This document shows, in pieces, positions 35,006-43,616 of a stretch of 64,000 bases of DNA. Made by a program: the position numbers and the translations under genes. The stretch is from the NCBI RefSeq assembly GCF_035189165.1, contig NZ_CP045246.1:2852001-2916000 (forward strand), written 5' to 3'. How positions within the stretch are numbered: the stretch's first letter is position 1; each line of letters starts with the position of its first letter. The stretch is from Arthrobacter sp. JZ12. GTDB taxonomy: Bacteria > Actinomycetota > Actinomycetes > Actinomycetales > Micrococcaceae. The notes below the pieces were generated by a model that was given only the letters and a program-made list of their open reading frames with translations, was not told the DNA's origin and made no database searches.

Positions 35006-35758
35006 ATGGCAACTGAATCCTTTGAGCGTACAGCCGTGGTGGTGGAGGATGATTCCGACATCCGCGAGCTCCTCGCGCTGACGCTGTCGATGATCGGCTT
35101 CAAGATCATCGAAACCGCGAGCGGCAAGGAAGCCATCGACCTTGTCCAGGAACACCAGCCGGACCTGGTCACCCTGGACCTCAACCTCCCGGACCTTGAG
35201 GGCATGGAAGTATGCCGGCAGATCCGGCCGGTCACCGACGCCTACATTGTCATGATCACGGCGCGCGTCGAGGAGATCGAGCGCGTGGTCGGACTTGAGA
35301 TCGGTGCTGACGACTTCATCATCAAACCGTTCAGCCCGCGCGAGGTCCGCGCGCGCGTCGGAGCGATGTTCCGCCGCCCACGGTCCATGCAGGAGCAGGG
35401 CGCGCCCGCCGAAGGAGCTCCCGAGCCGGCAGCGGCTGAGCAGGACGGGGAGGCCGTCGTCGAGCATGGCGCACTGTCGGTGGATATCGACGGGCGCGTA
35501 GCGCGCCTTCACGGCGAGGAACTGCCGCTGACCCGAATCGAGTTCGATCTGCTCGCAACGCTGATCACCGGGCCGCGGCGCGTGTGGACCCGCGAGAGCC
35601 TCCTCGCACGTGTCTGGGGTGAGGGCTGGACCGACGACCACCACCTGGTGGAGGTCCACATCCGGAATCTGCGGAAGAAGCTCGGCGAAGACACACGGGA
35701 TCCCCGCTACATCAAGACGGTCCGCGGCGTGGGGTACCGGCTGGTTCCGATCGGCTAA
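35006..35758 (+). CDS. OmpR/PhoB-type response regulator
   Basis: A 250-residue regulator. The receiver domain has the acidic pair E14-D15, phospho-acceptor D58 in LVTLDLNLP and K107 in IIKPFS. A linker of about 35 residues rich in Glu, Ala and Pro joins it to the winged-helix DNA-binding domain (LPLTRIEFDLLATLITG to VRGVGYRLVPIG). It is the likely partner of the kinase encoded just upstream and converges, with a 33-base gap, on the Hpt-like gene. Confidence 0.94.
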   Translation: MATESFERTAVVVEDDSDIRELLALTLSMIGFKIIETASGKEAIDLVQEHQPDLVTLDLNLPDLEGMEVCRQIRPVTDAYIVMITARVEEIERVVGLEIGADDFIIKPFSPREVRARVGAMFRRPRSMQEQGAPAEGAPEPAAAEQDGEAVVEHGALSVDIDGRVARLHGEELPLTRIEFDLLATLITGPRRVWTRESLLARVWGEGWTDDHHLVEVHIRNLRKKLGEDTRDPRYIKTVRGVGYRLVPIG

Positions 35759-35791
35759 CTGCGCTTCCGCTAGCTGCAGGTTTCGTTGCTT

Positions 35792-36217
35792 TCACCGGCC
35801 AGGTCTTTCATTGGCCAGGTAGGCCAGGAAGGTCTCGGCCTCACGCCTGAGTGCGGGCAGGAGCGGGACCGTGGAGTCCTGCTCATAATCGGCCAGGCAC
35901 TGGCGCACCACGTGCTGCAGCCGGGGTGCGCCCACCATGGTTGACCCCACCTTGAGAGTCAGCAGGGTGGAGGTGGCAACCTCGTAGTCCCGCGCTCGAA
36001 GGCCCATCGCGAGCCTCTCCAGGCGTTCGGGCAGGAGCCTGGCGAAGTTGTCGCGGTAGCGAAGCGCGTCCTCCCGGTTGGGCAGCTCGTCCGCAAGTTT
36101 GGCAAGCGCTTCAGGCTGATGGACAGGCAGGTTGCGGGGCACAAATTCCACCGGCGGCACAGCCGATGCCGGCTCCGACCGGGACTCCCGGTGCAGGCTC
36201 CGCTTCAGCCAGGTCAT
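35792..36217 (-). CDS. Hpt-domain-like protein lacking the phospho-histidine
   Basis: The 141-residue protein is predicted alpha-helical. Residues 58-135 resemble a histidine phosphotransfer domain: FARLLPERLERLAMGL, then TLLTLKVGSTMVGAPRL, which aligns with the usual AHTLKGSSxxLGAxxL block. The position of the phosphorylated His is occupied by Leu86, so it cannot relay phosphate in the usual way. TTAGGAG lies eight bases before the ATG. It is convergent with the response regulator gene. The assignment rests on this short motif and on context and is moderately secure. Confidence 0.65.
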   Translation of the reverse strand: MTWLKRSLHRESRSEPASAVPPVEFVPRNLPVHQPEALAKLADELPNREDALRYRDNFARLLPERLERLAMGLRARDYEVATSTLLTLKVGSTMVGAPRLQHVVRQCLADYEQDSTVPLLPALRREAETFLAYLANERPGR

Positions 36218-36546
36218 CGCGTACGCTCCTAACCTCTGGCAAACAAATAACCTCCGGGCCGGCGAACGGTCCGGCCCGGAGGAGCATAATCACCGGATCA
36301 CGCGACGCTGCGGTTCGGCAAAACTCGGGACGGCCGTCTAAGTCGGGAAACTCGTCCGGCGTCATATCCACTGTGAACCACCATCCTCAAGAGAATCGGA
36401 GAAGCGCGGCGAAGGTTTCCTCAAGAAACCTCCGCGGCAGGCCTGGCTTAAGGTTCCCGCCCGTCGAGCGGGGCTGACGGTGTGTTGAACTAGAGTCGAC
36501 AGCACCCACCGCGGAACACCGGCAACTCGACGAGGAGGCAGACGGC
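36218..36546. other. 329-base intergenic region between Hpt-like and GntR genes
   Basis: The two flanking genes are divergent. The stretch contains the hairpin annotated at 36240-36282 but no convincing gene. A minus-strand frame (36111-36371) begins within it but shows no recognisable sequence. Confidence 0.5.
36240..36282 (-). terminator. GC-rich hairpin with T-rich tail in the Hpt-like gene leader
   Basis: A perfect 12-bp stem (CCTCCGGGCCGG at 36251-36262, complement at 36271-36282) encloses eight bases. Read on the minus strand the stem is followed by TTATTTGTTT, the form of an intrinsic terminator. It sits about 35 bases before the Hpt-like start, so it could attenuate that gene or end a short upstream transcript. 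Confidence 0.6.
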
Positions 36547-37209
36547 ATGGCCGGCACATCGGGCAAACGCCCACCCACCGCGCAGGCCTTCGCCCTTGCC
36601 GAGCTCCGCCGCATGATCATCGCCGGCGAGGTTGAACCCGGGCAGCCGCTGCGCCAGGACGCGCTGGCCGAACGCCTCGGCGTAAGCCGGGTACCCCTGC
36701 GCGAAGCCTTCAAGATTCTCGAGGGCGAAGGCCAGATCGTCTACGAACCGCACCGCGGGTTCAAGGTAGCCCGGCTATCCCTCGAGGACCTGCTGGAGGT
36801 CTACCGCATCCGCAAGCTGCTGGAAACGGAAGCAGCCTCCGCCGCCGTCGAACGCGCGGACAGTTCTGTGCTTCAGGCGATGAAGGATGCCGCCCGCGAG
36901 GTGGAGGACGCCAGCGCGGCGGCCGACATCCTTCCCATGACGGAAGCCAACCGCCGGTTCCACTTCGTGCTGTTGTCAGCGTCCGGAATGCCGCGCCTTG
37001 AGAAGCTCATCCAGGTGCTCTGGGACGCCACGGACACCTACCGCTTTGTCTACTACGGAACCCCGACCAACCGGGAACGTGTGGAGGCGGAGCACAACCT
37101 GATCATCGACGCGTTTGCCGCGCGCGACGCAGAACGCCTGGTCAAGCACCTGGACGAGCACCGGGACCACGCCGTCGACGCCCTGCGAGCCTTCCTCGAT
37201 TCTCGGTAG
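36547..37209 (+). CDS. GntR family regulator, FCD domain (FadR/VanR type)
   Basis: A 220-residue regulator. A winged helix-turn-helix (LRQDALAERLGVSRVPLREA, about residues 36-55) is followed by an all-helical FCD effector domain (about 80-210) with the metal/ligand-binding positions in EANRRFHFVLL and AEHNLIIDAFAARD. FCD regulators usually respond to carboxylic acids, which fits the downstream organic-acid catabolic genes. Palindromes at 37278-37337 are its probable binding sites. The ATG follows GGAGGCAGACGGC. Confidence 0.93.
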   Translation: MAGTSGKRPPTAQAFALAELRRMIIAGEVEPGQPLRQDALAERLGVSRVPLREAFKILEGEGQIVYEPHRGFKVARLSLEDLLEVYRIRKLLETEAASAAVERADSSVLQAMKDAAREVEDASAAADILPMTEANRRFHFVLLSASGMPRLEKLIQVLWDATDTYRFVYYGTPTNRERVEAEHNLIIDAFAARDAERLVKHLDEHRDHAVDALRAFLDSR

Positions 37210-37277
37210 ACGGTCCCAAAGAGTTCCCGTAGCAGCCGACGGCAGCCGATCGCCGCAAAACTGTAACCTCCATCGTC

Positions 37278-37294
37278 AGTTACCTCTGGTAACT
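37278..37294. promoter_or_regulatory. inverted repeat AGTTACC-TCT-GGTAACT
   Basis: A perfect 7-bp inverted repeat with a three-base spacer upstream of the catabolic unit; a candidate regulator-binding site. Confidence 0.5.
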
Positions 37295-37297
37295 TCA

Positions 37298-37315
37298 GTG
37301 TGACCGCGGTTACAC
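37298..37315. promoter_or_regulatory. 18-bp near-perfect palindrome
   Basis: GTGTGACCG and CGGTTACAC form a dyad with one mismatch, only three bases after the preceding inverted repeat. Candidate operator or promoter-overlapping site. Confidence 0.5.
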
Positions 37316-37327
37316 TAGATGCAGGAT

Positions 37328-37337
37328 TTGTATACAA
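37328..37337. promoter_or_regulatory. TTGTATACAA palindrome, likely GntR/FCD operator
   Basis: The perfect 10-bp palindrome TTGTATACAA has the GT...AC half-site form common for FadR-subfamily GntR regulators and lies 60 bases before the first catabolic gene. Confidence 0.65.
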
Positions 37338-37397
37338 TCTCCAATAACTCTCGCTTCAACGACCTACTTTCAACGACGAAACAGAGGATCGCTCTTC

Positions 37398-38126
37398 GTG
37401 GAGAACTGGCTCGGACTCACTGAACGGCGCGTGCTGATCGCAGGCGCCGGAGGCATTGGTGAGGCCTGCGCAGGAGCCTTCACCGCGGCGGGGGCACAGG
37501 TACTCGTCGCCGACATCGACTCCTCCCGGCTTGAGCAGCACGAGCGCTCGCTGACGGCTGACTTCTCCACGAAACAGGGATGCGAGGACGCCGTCGAACA
37601 GGCCGCCGCGGACCTTGGCGGCATCGATGTCCTGGTTCACGCCGTCGGCATCAACTCCCGCGTCCCCCTCCTGGACACCGACGACGACGAATGGCAGCGC
37701 ACGCTCGACATCAACCTCTCCAGCGCATTCCGCCTGGGCAAAGCCGCCGGCAGGCACATGGTTGAGGCAGGCTGGGGCCGCCAGGTCTACTGCTCGTCCG
37801 TCTCGGGTCTCCTCGCTCACCCCGACCACGGACCCTATGCCGCGAGCAAGGGCGGCATCAACCAGCTCATGCGCGTCATGGCCCGGGAGTGGGCACCGCA
37901 TGGCGTCACGGTCAACGCGATCGCCCCCGGCTACACCGAAACAGACCTCACCCGAGCACACCTCGACAGGCCCGGAGTCCGGGAACACTACACCTCGCTG
38001 GTTCCCTCGGGACGGCTGGGCACCGTAAATGACCTGACCGGGCCCGTTCTCTTCTTGGCCTCCGACCAGGCGGCCTTCGTTACCGGTCACGTGCTCTACG
38101 TGGATGGAGGGCGGACCCTTGTCTGA
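37398..38126 (+). CDS. SDR family oxidoreductase (first gene of organic-acid cluster)
   Basis: A 242-residue short-chain dehydrogenase with cofactor motif GAGGIGEA, and a complete active site: Ser in YCSSVSG and Tyr/Lys in YAASKGG. The C-terminal FLASDQAAFVTGHVLYVDGG is typical of FabG-like enzymes. It probably oxidises a hydroxy acid or similar intermediate. It starts with GTG at 37398 with GAGGA upstream. It overlaps the next gene if that gene uses the TTG start at 38119. Confidence 0.9.
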   Translation: MENWLGLTERRVLIAGAGGIGEACAGAFTAAGAQVLVADIDSSRLEQHERSLTADFSTKQGCEDAVEQAAADLGGIDVLVHAVGINSRVPLLDTDDDEWQRTLDINLSSAFRLGKAAGRHMVEAGWGRQVYCSSVSGLLAHPDHGPYAASKGGINQLMRVMAREWAPHGVTVNAIAPGYTETDLTRAHLDRPGVREHYTSLVPSGRLGTVNDLTGPVLFLASDQAAFVTGHVLYVDGGRTLV

Positions 38127-38739
38127 TCTGACCAGCCCCTTCCCGCTCCTGCTCCCGGACTCCCTGTCCGCAGCCCAGAAGGAGCTCTACGACACCCTCA
38201 CTGCCGGCCCCCGCGCCAACGGCCCTTTCACCATCCGGCACGACGACGGCACCCTCGCCGGTCCCTTCAATGCACTGCTCTTCGCTCCTCGGATCGGTGA
38301 CGCCGTGCAGGCCCTGGGCGCCGCGCTGCGCTTCGGCGGCGGCCTGACCGACCGCACACGGGAACTCGTCATCTGCGCAGTCGCCGCCGCACTGAACTCC
38401 GAGTACGAGTGGTACGCCCACAGCCGCGTCGCTCTCAAGGCAGGCGTTACCGATGAGGAGCTGGACCGCATTGCAGCCGGGGAAATACCCGCGAGCGCGT
38501 CGGATCCAGAGAAGGCAGCGCTGGCGCTGACCCGGGAACTGCTCGCGGAGAACGGCATCACCGAACGGACCCACTCCGCTGCCCGGCAACACCTCGGGCT
38601 GGACGGAATGACCGAGGTGTCAATCCTCACGGGGTACTACCGCACCCTCGCAGGACTTCTGACCGTGGCCGGTGCGGGCGCACCGGCCGACAACGCTTCA
38701 CATCAACCCATCACTGAAGATCAAGGGAGAAATCCATGA
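38119..38739 (+). CDS. carboxymuconolactone decarboxylase family protein
   Basis: About 206 residues. The segment TDRTRELVICAVAAALNSEYEWYAH has the conserved Glu and His of the CMD/AhpD fold, but no CxxC, so it is not a peroxidase. Family members decarboxylate gamma-carboxymuconolactone or related lactones, but many have no known activity. I chose the TTG at 38119 because GGAGGG lies seven bases upstream; an in-frame ATG at 38104 would add five residues. Its stop overlaps the ATG of the TAXI gene. Confidence 0.8.
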   Translation: MSDLTSPFPLLLPDSLSAAQKELYDTLTAGPRANGPFTIRHDDGTLAGPFNALLFAPRIGDAVQALGAALRFGGGLTDRTRELVICAVAAALNSEYEWYAHSRVALKAGVTDEELDRIAAGEIPASASDPEKAALALTRELLAENGITERTHSAARQHLGLDGMTEVSILTGYYRTLAGLLTVAGAGAPADNASHQPITEDQGRNP

Positions 38740-39752
38740 CCAGCACCACCAACAGGGCTCGCGGACCGCGCATCGTTGCCGCCGCGATCCTTGCACCGGC
38801 ACTGTTCCTGAGCGCCTGCGGCAGCCCCGTCACCGACGGCGGCGGTGGCGAAGGCGGAGGCGGCGCGGAGGGCGGCGACGGCGGTACCCTCTCCATCGCA
38901 ACCGGCGGCACCGGCGGTGTCTACTACCCGCTGGGCGGCGGTTTCGCGACCGTCATCCGCGAGAACGTCGAGGGCTACGATGCCACCGTCCAGGAGACCA
39001 ACGCGTCAGTTGACAACATGCTGCTCATCCAGAGCAACGCCGCACAACTGGCGTTCTCGGTGGGCGACGTTGTCGCGGACGCCGTGGAAGGCGTCAATGA
39101 CTTCGAGGGCCAGCCCCTGGAGATCTGCTCCCTCGGCAACATCTACAACAACTACCTGCAGACCGTGACGGTCGAGGGCACGGGCATCCAGTCCATCGAG
39201 GACATGCGCGGCAAGGTTGTCTCCGTGGGTGCACCCAGCTCGGCAACCGAAGTGGCAGCGCTGCGCACGCTGGAAGCCGCGGGCTTGGACCCCGAGACGG
39301 ACATCGACCGCCGCCAGCTCGGTGTAGCCGAGACGGTGGCCGCGCTCCGTGACGGCACCATCGACGCCGGATTCTGGTCTGGCGGCCTGCCCACCGGTGC
39401 ACTCATCGACCTGGCAGCGGACGGCGACATGGTGATCATCCCGATCGGCGAGTACGCAGCACCGATGGCCGAGGAGTACGGCGAGTACTACGTCGAGAGC
39501 GAGATCCCCGCGGAGACCTATGAGGGCCAGACCGAAGCTATTCCCGTCATCGCCTCGCCGAACATCCTCGTTGCCTCCAAGAGCATGGACGAGGAGCTGC
39601 AGCAGAACATCACTGCCGCGCTCTTCGACAACAAGGATCAGCTCGTCCAGGTGCACCCCGCCGCGGAGGAGATGGACCCTGCCACCGCAGCTGATGTCCC
39701 CTTCGTCGAGACCTGCCCCGGCGCCCAGGCCTACTTCGACTCGGCAGGATAA
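38736..39752 (+). CDS. TAXI family TRAP transporter solute-binding lipoprotein
   Basis: A 338-residue protein with lipobox LFLSAC (Cys at residue 28), a Gly-rich linker, and the TAXI-type core: LSIATGGTGGVYYPLGGGFA, TNASVDNMLLIQSN, VVSVGAPSSATEVAA and FWSGGLPTGA. It binds a carboxylic acid outside the cell for the fused TRAP permease encoded 0.5 kb downstream. The ATG overlaps the stop of the preceding gene (ATGA). Confidence 0.95.
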   Translation: MTSTTNRARGPRIVAAAILAPALFLSACGSPVTDGGGGEGGGGAEGGDGGTLSIATGGTGGVYYPLGGGFATVIRENVEGYDATVQETNASVDNMLLIQSNAAQLAFSVGDVVADAVEGVNDFEGQPLEICSLGNIYNNYLQTVTVEGTGIQSIEDMRGKVVSVGAPSSATEVAALRTLEAAGLDPETDIDRRQLGVAETVAALRDGTIDAGFWSGGLPTGALIDLAADGDMVIIPIGEYAAPMAEEYGEYYVESEIPAETYEGQTEAIPVIASPNILVASKSMDEELQQNITAALFDNKDQLVQVHPAAEEMDPATAADVPFVETCPGAQAYFDSAG

Positions 39753-39782
39753 GGCGAGCCAGGAAAAGGGCCGATCAGCGAG

Positions 39783-40283
39783 ATGCGCAAGCTGGCCGCC
39801 GTCGTCGTAATCCTTGCGAGCCTGGGCACGCTGGGAGGAAGCAGCGCGGGCAGCGCCGGTGAACCCCGGCGCTACCTGGCGGTGATGAACGACGACGGCG
39901 GGCTGGCGCAGGTGCCGCTGGCCGGCACCACCTTCGCGGTGAGCTACCGCAACTCCATCTATCAGACGCTCGCCGAGGAGCGTTACGAGGTGCTCGGGGA
40001 CGGGTCGTTCCGGCTGGTCGAGATCGCAGCCGACCAGCTCGCCGTCCTCGAGGAGTACTACGCCGTTCCCGGCACCCCTGTCCCGGCCGATGATCAGGAC
40101 CGGCGGAACTACGTGGTCCCGCCGAACCCTGACCGTCCGGCTGTCTTCCAGACCCTCTCGATCGCTGCCACAGACCTGGGGCAGCGCACCCTCCACGTTC
40201 CCGGAGAACCACCGCTTGAGCTGTGGGAGCTTGTGGGGAACGACAATCCATACGTTGTGTTGAACATCAAGGAGACCCAATGA
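39783..40283 (+). CDS. DUF1850 domain protein
   Basis: The 166-residue protein has an N-terminal hydrophobic signal-like segment and the DUF1850 core with FAVSYRNSIYQTLAEERYEV and the later aromatic/Asn-rich C-terminus. DUF1850 genes are regularly found between TAXI binding-protein and TRAP permease genes, as here, which suggests an accessory role at the cell surface. Its stop overlaps the ATG of the permease gene. Confidence 0.88.
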   Translation: MRKLAAVVVILASLGTLGGSSAGSAGEPRRYLAVMNDDGGLAQVPLAGTTFAVSYRNSIYQTLAEERYEVLGDGSFRLVEIAADQLAVLEEYYAVPGTPVPADDQDRRNYVVPPNPDRPAVFQTLSIAATDLGQRTLHVPGEPPLELWELVGNDNPYVVLNIKETQ

Positions 40284-42373
40284 CCGAGCGAGGCTCCCAC
40301 CGGGCTGAGGCATCCAACGCCGCAAGCCCGGCGCCTACCCTCAAGGGCTCACCAGACCCGGACACCGACGACGTCGCCATCGATGAAGAGGCGCTGATCG
40401 CCGAGTTCGAAGCCGAAAAACCCGCGCGGCACACCAGCGGAAAGCCGGACCTGATTATCAAGATCGTCGGTGTGGCGTTGTCCGCGTTCGGGTTGTACTG
40501 GGTTTTCAACCCGATGGCCACGCAGTTCTACCTGCCGGCGTTCCTGATGATCGGCCTGGCGATGACGTTCCTGGTGTACCGCGGCTGGGGCAGGTCCGAC
40601 AAGGACCGTGAAGCCGGCAAGGCTGACAACCCGCACATCGCCGACTGGGTGCTTGCCGTCGTCGCCGCCGTTCCGTTCGCCTACATCATCAGCGACTGGG
40701 ACGGCTTCTTCCGCCGCGCCATCATCCCCACCTACCTCGACCTGATCATGGGCACGATCGCCATCCTCGTGGTGCTCGAAGCATGCCGCCGGACGGTGGG
40801 CATCCTGGTGCCGATTGTGGTGCTCGGATTCTTCGCCTACGCCTACTTCGGTCCCTACTTTCCGGACCCGTTCCAGACGTCGTCGTTCGGGTGGATCCGG
40901 CTGGTGGGCCACAACGTGATGGGCACGCAGGGCCTGTTCGGTGTGCCTACGGACGTTGCGGCGACCTACATCATCCTTTTCACCATCTATGGCGCGGTGT
41001 TGACGGCATCCGGTGCCACAAAGTTCTTCATTGATCTGTCCTTCTCGGCGTTCGGGCAGTCCAAGTCCGGGCCCGGACGTACCGTGACCCTGGCCGGCTT
41101 CCTGCTCGGCACCGTGTCCGGATCGGGTGTTGCCACCACCGTCACCCTCGGTGGTATCTCCTGGCCGCTGCTGAAGAAGGCCGGCTATCCCAAGGAACAC
41201 GGCGGCGGTGTGCTGGCTGCGGCCGGTATCGGCGCAATCATGTCGCCCCCGACCCTTGGCGCTGCGGCGTTCATCATCGCAGCACTGCTGAACGTGTCCT
41301 ACCTCGAGGTTCTGATCTGGGCCACGATCCCCACGCTGCTGTACTACCTGGGCATCATCCTGGCCATCGAGATGGACGCCCGTAAGTTCAAGACCCACGC
41401 GGTGGACATCGAGACCAAGCCGGTGGGCAAGCTGCTGCTGCGCTTCGGCTACCACTTCAGCTCGCTGATCGCGATCGTGGTGTTCATGGCCCTGGGCATG
41501 ACGCCGTTCCGCGCAGTGGTCTACGCAACCATCCTGGCGTTCATCCTCAGCTTCCTCGACCGCGAATCGTGGATGACGCCGAAGCGGATCTGGGAGGCGT
41601 TGGCTGCCGGCGCGCACGGCGCGCTGTCCGTCATTCCCGTGATGGCCGCGGCGGGCCTGATCGTGGGCATCATGACGCTGACCGGCCTGGGCCTGAAACT
41701 GGCGAACATCATTGTGGACTTTGCCGGCGGCTCACTGTTCCTTACGGCACTGTTCTCGGCGATCTCCGTGATCCTGCTCGGCCTGGCAGTTCCGGTGACA
41801 GCGAGCTTCATCATCTCCTGGGTGATCATCGGCCCTGCCCTGCAGGACGTCGGGGTGCCCGCCTTCGCAGCGGCGATGTTCATCTTCTACTACTCGGTCC
41901 TCAGCGAAGTGTCCCCGCCCACCGCGCTCAGCCCGTTCGCGGCGTCGGCCATCACCGGCGGCAAGCCGATCAAGACCATGTGGCTCACCTGGCGGTACAC
42001 GCTTTCGGCATTCCTGGTGCCGTTCGTGTTCGTGCTGTCGGGCCCGGGCATCGGCCTGCTGATGCAGGGCGGGGTCGGCACGGTGTTGCTGGCGCTGGTT
42101 GTTTCGGCGGTCGCCGTCGCTGCCCTTGCCGTCGCCACCGGCGGCTGGGTGCTGGGGCCGGCCAACGTCGTCGAGCGCGTGCTGATCGGGCTCGGTTCGC
42201 TGCCGCTGTTGGTGATGGAGCCGATGTACATCGGGATCGGCGCGGCGCTGATCGCCGTCGGGCTGGTGCTGCATGTGATCCGGGTGAAGAGAAATCAGCA
42301 CAAGCACAAGGACAGCACGAAGGACGCCACGACGACGGCGGCGGAGACCCGCGCGCCCAGGACCGCCTCGTGA
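40280..42373 (+). CDS. TRAP transporter fused permease (DctQM type)
   Basis: A 697-residue membrane protein. A hydrophilic N-terminal tail of about 55 residues is followed by four helices (DctQ part) and then the larger DctM domain with GLFGVPTDVAATYIILFTIYG and the conserved LGTVSGSGVATTVTLG. It imports an organic acid with a cation gradient and works with the TAXI protein. The ATG at 40280 overlaps the DUF1850 stop codon; a frame continues upstream inside DUF1850 but is unlikely to be used. Confidence 0.95.
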   Translation: MTERGSHRAEASNAASPAPTLKGSPDPDTDDVAIDEEALIAEFEAEKPARHTSGKPDLIIKIVGVALSAFGLYWVFNPMATQFYLPAFLMIGLAMTFLVYRGWGRSDKDREAGKADNPHIADWVLAVVAAVPFAYIISDWDGFFRRAIIPTYLDLIMGTIAILVVLEACRRTVGILVPIVVLGFFAYAYFGPYFPDPFQTSSFGWIRLVGHNVMGTQGLFGVPTDVAATYIILFTIYGAVLTASGATKFFIDLSFSAFGQSKSGPGRTVTLAGFLLGTVSGSGVATTVTLGGISWPLLKKAGYPKEHGGGVLAAAGIGAIMSPPTLGAAAFIIAALLNVSYLEVLIWATIPTLLYYLGIILAIEMDARKFKTHAVDIETKPVGKLLLRFGYHFSSLIAIVVFMALGMTPFRAVVYATILAFILSFLDRESWMTPKRIWEALAAGAHGALSVIPVMAAAGLIVGIMTLTGLGLKLANIIVDFAGGSLFLTALFSAISVILLGLAVPVTASFIISWVIIGPALQDVGVPAFAAAMFIFYYSVLSEVSPPTALSPFAASAITGGKPIKTMWLTWRYTLSAFLVPFVFVLSGPGIGLLMQGGVGTVLLALVVSAVAVAALAVATGGWVLGPANVVERVLIGLGSLPLLVMEPMYIGIGAALIAVGLVLHVIRVKRNQHKHKDSTKDATTTAAETRAPRTAS

Positions 42374-42380
42374 GCGTGCT

Positions 42381-43616
42381 GTGACCGAACCGCTGTCCGG
42401 ACGGCCTGTCACCACCCTGCTGCAGGCCGTCTCCGTCACCACCACCGGGGTACTGCCGGCGTTCCTGCTGGGCGCGCTGGCAGTACAGATCCGCGACGAC
42501 CTCGACCTGGGGCCGGCGCAGATGGGCATCGCCGCGGCAATCCTGTTTGCGGTGTCCGGGACGCTCGCCCGTCCCCTGGGCGGGGTTGTGCAGCGAATGG
42601 GTGCCGGACGGGGCATGGTTCTCTCGGCCGCGCTGGCCACCGTGGCTCTGGCCGGTGCCGGTGCAGCCCCTACTTTCCCTGTCCTGGTGGCTGCCCTGTT
42701 CATCGGCGGACTGGCCAACGCCACCGCACAACCTTCGGCGAACCTCGGTATCTCGCGGAGTATCGGCAGCAACCGGTTGGGCCTGGCCTTCGGTGTGAAG
42801 CAGTCGTCGATCCCGGCGGCGTCGCTGCTGGGCGGGCTGGCCGTTCCCGGCATCGCACTGGTGCTCGGCTGGCGGTACGCGTTCTTTGCAGGCGCCGTGC
42901 TGGCACTGTGCCTGGCCGGGTGGGCCCTTCTTCGGGGGCAGGCGCAGGGAACCACGACGGCGGTAGGCGAAGCAAGGGACCGCGGCACCCCCCGCGGCGG
43001 CCTGGTGGTGCTGACCATCGGTGCGGGGCTGGCGGCTGCGGCTGCAACGTCGCTCGGTGTGTTCCTGGTGGACTCAATGGTGCAGGCGGGCATCGCGCCG
43101 GGCACTGCGGGTCTAATCTTCGCGGGCGCCGCGGTGCTCGGACTGGGGATCCGGATCCTGCTGGGCACTCTGATGGACCGGATGCCCACCCGCAGCCCCT
43201 ACGTACTGATGGCCAACCTGCTGGTGGCCGGCGTCGTCGGTTATCTGCTGCTCAGTGTCGGAACGCCGGCGCTGATGGTTGCCGGGACTCTCCTGGCGTA
43301 CAGCGCGGGCTGGACATGGCCGGGGCTCCTGCATTTCGCCGTCGTCCGCGATAACCGGCTGGCGGCCGCCTCCGCCACCGGCGTGGTGCAGACCGGGCTC
43401 TCGCTCGGTGCGGCCGGCGGGCCGCTGCTGTTCGGGTTGCTGGTGAGCGCGACGTCGTACTCCACCGCCTGGGTGGTGGCCGGCGTCGTCGCTCTGGCGG
43501 CCGCCCTGACCTTCCGCATCGCACGCCGAATGATCCGCAAATCAAGAGGACTTCCAGTGCCTAACCTATTTTCGATTCGCAATCGCTTCACCCCCTCGGT
43601 CAAGGAGACTTCATGA
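42381..43616 (+). CDS. MFS transporter
   Basis: A 411-residue protein with twelve predicted helices and the major facilitator loop motif between helices 2 and 3 (LARPLGGVVQRMGAGRG). Length and layout suit a small-molecule importer or exporter. The GTG start at 42381 lies seven bases after the TRAP permease stop. Its position inside a TRAP-containing operon suggests a second carrier for a related substrate or export of a product. Its stop overlaps the ATG of lhgO. Confidence 0.85.
   Translation: MTEPLSGRPVTTLLQAVSVTTTGVLPAFLLGALAVQIRDDLDLGPAQMGIAAAILFAVSGTLARPLGGVVQRMGAGRGMVLSAALATVALAGAGAAPTFPVLVAALFIGGLANATAQPSANLGISRSIGSNRLGLAFGVKQSSIPAASLLGGLAVPGIALVLGWRYAFFAGAVLALCLAGWALLRGQAQGTTTAVGEARDRGTPRGGLVVLTIGAGLAAAAATSLGVFLVDSMVQAGIAPGTAGLIFAGAAVLGLGIRILLGTLMDRMPTRSPYVLMANLLVAGVVGYLLLSVGTPALMVAGTLLAYSAGWTWPGLLHFAVVRDNRLAAASATGVVQTGLSLGAAGGPLLFGLLVSATSYSTAWVVAGVVALAAALTFRIARRMIRKSRGLPVPNLFSIRNRFTPSVKETS

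Noticed and set aside
36111-36371. Minus-strand frame overlapping the Hpt-like start
   Set aside because: It runs out of frame into the Hpt-like gene, has no known motif, and contains the terminator-like hairpin.
39006-41617. Long minus-strand frames opposite the TAXI and TRAP genes (39006-40325 and 40349-41617)
   Set aside because: No homology-like motifs and no ribosome binding sites; the plus-strand genes are well supported and overlap as an operon.
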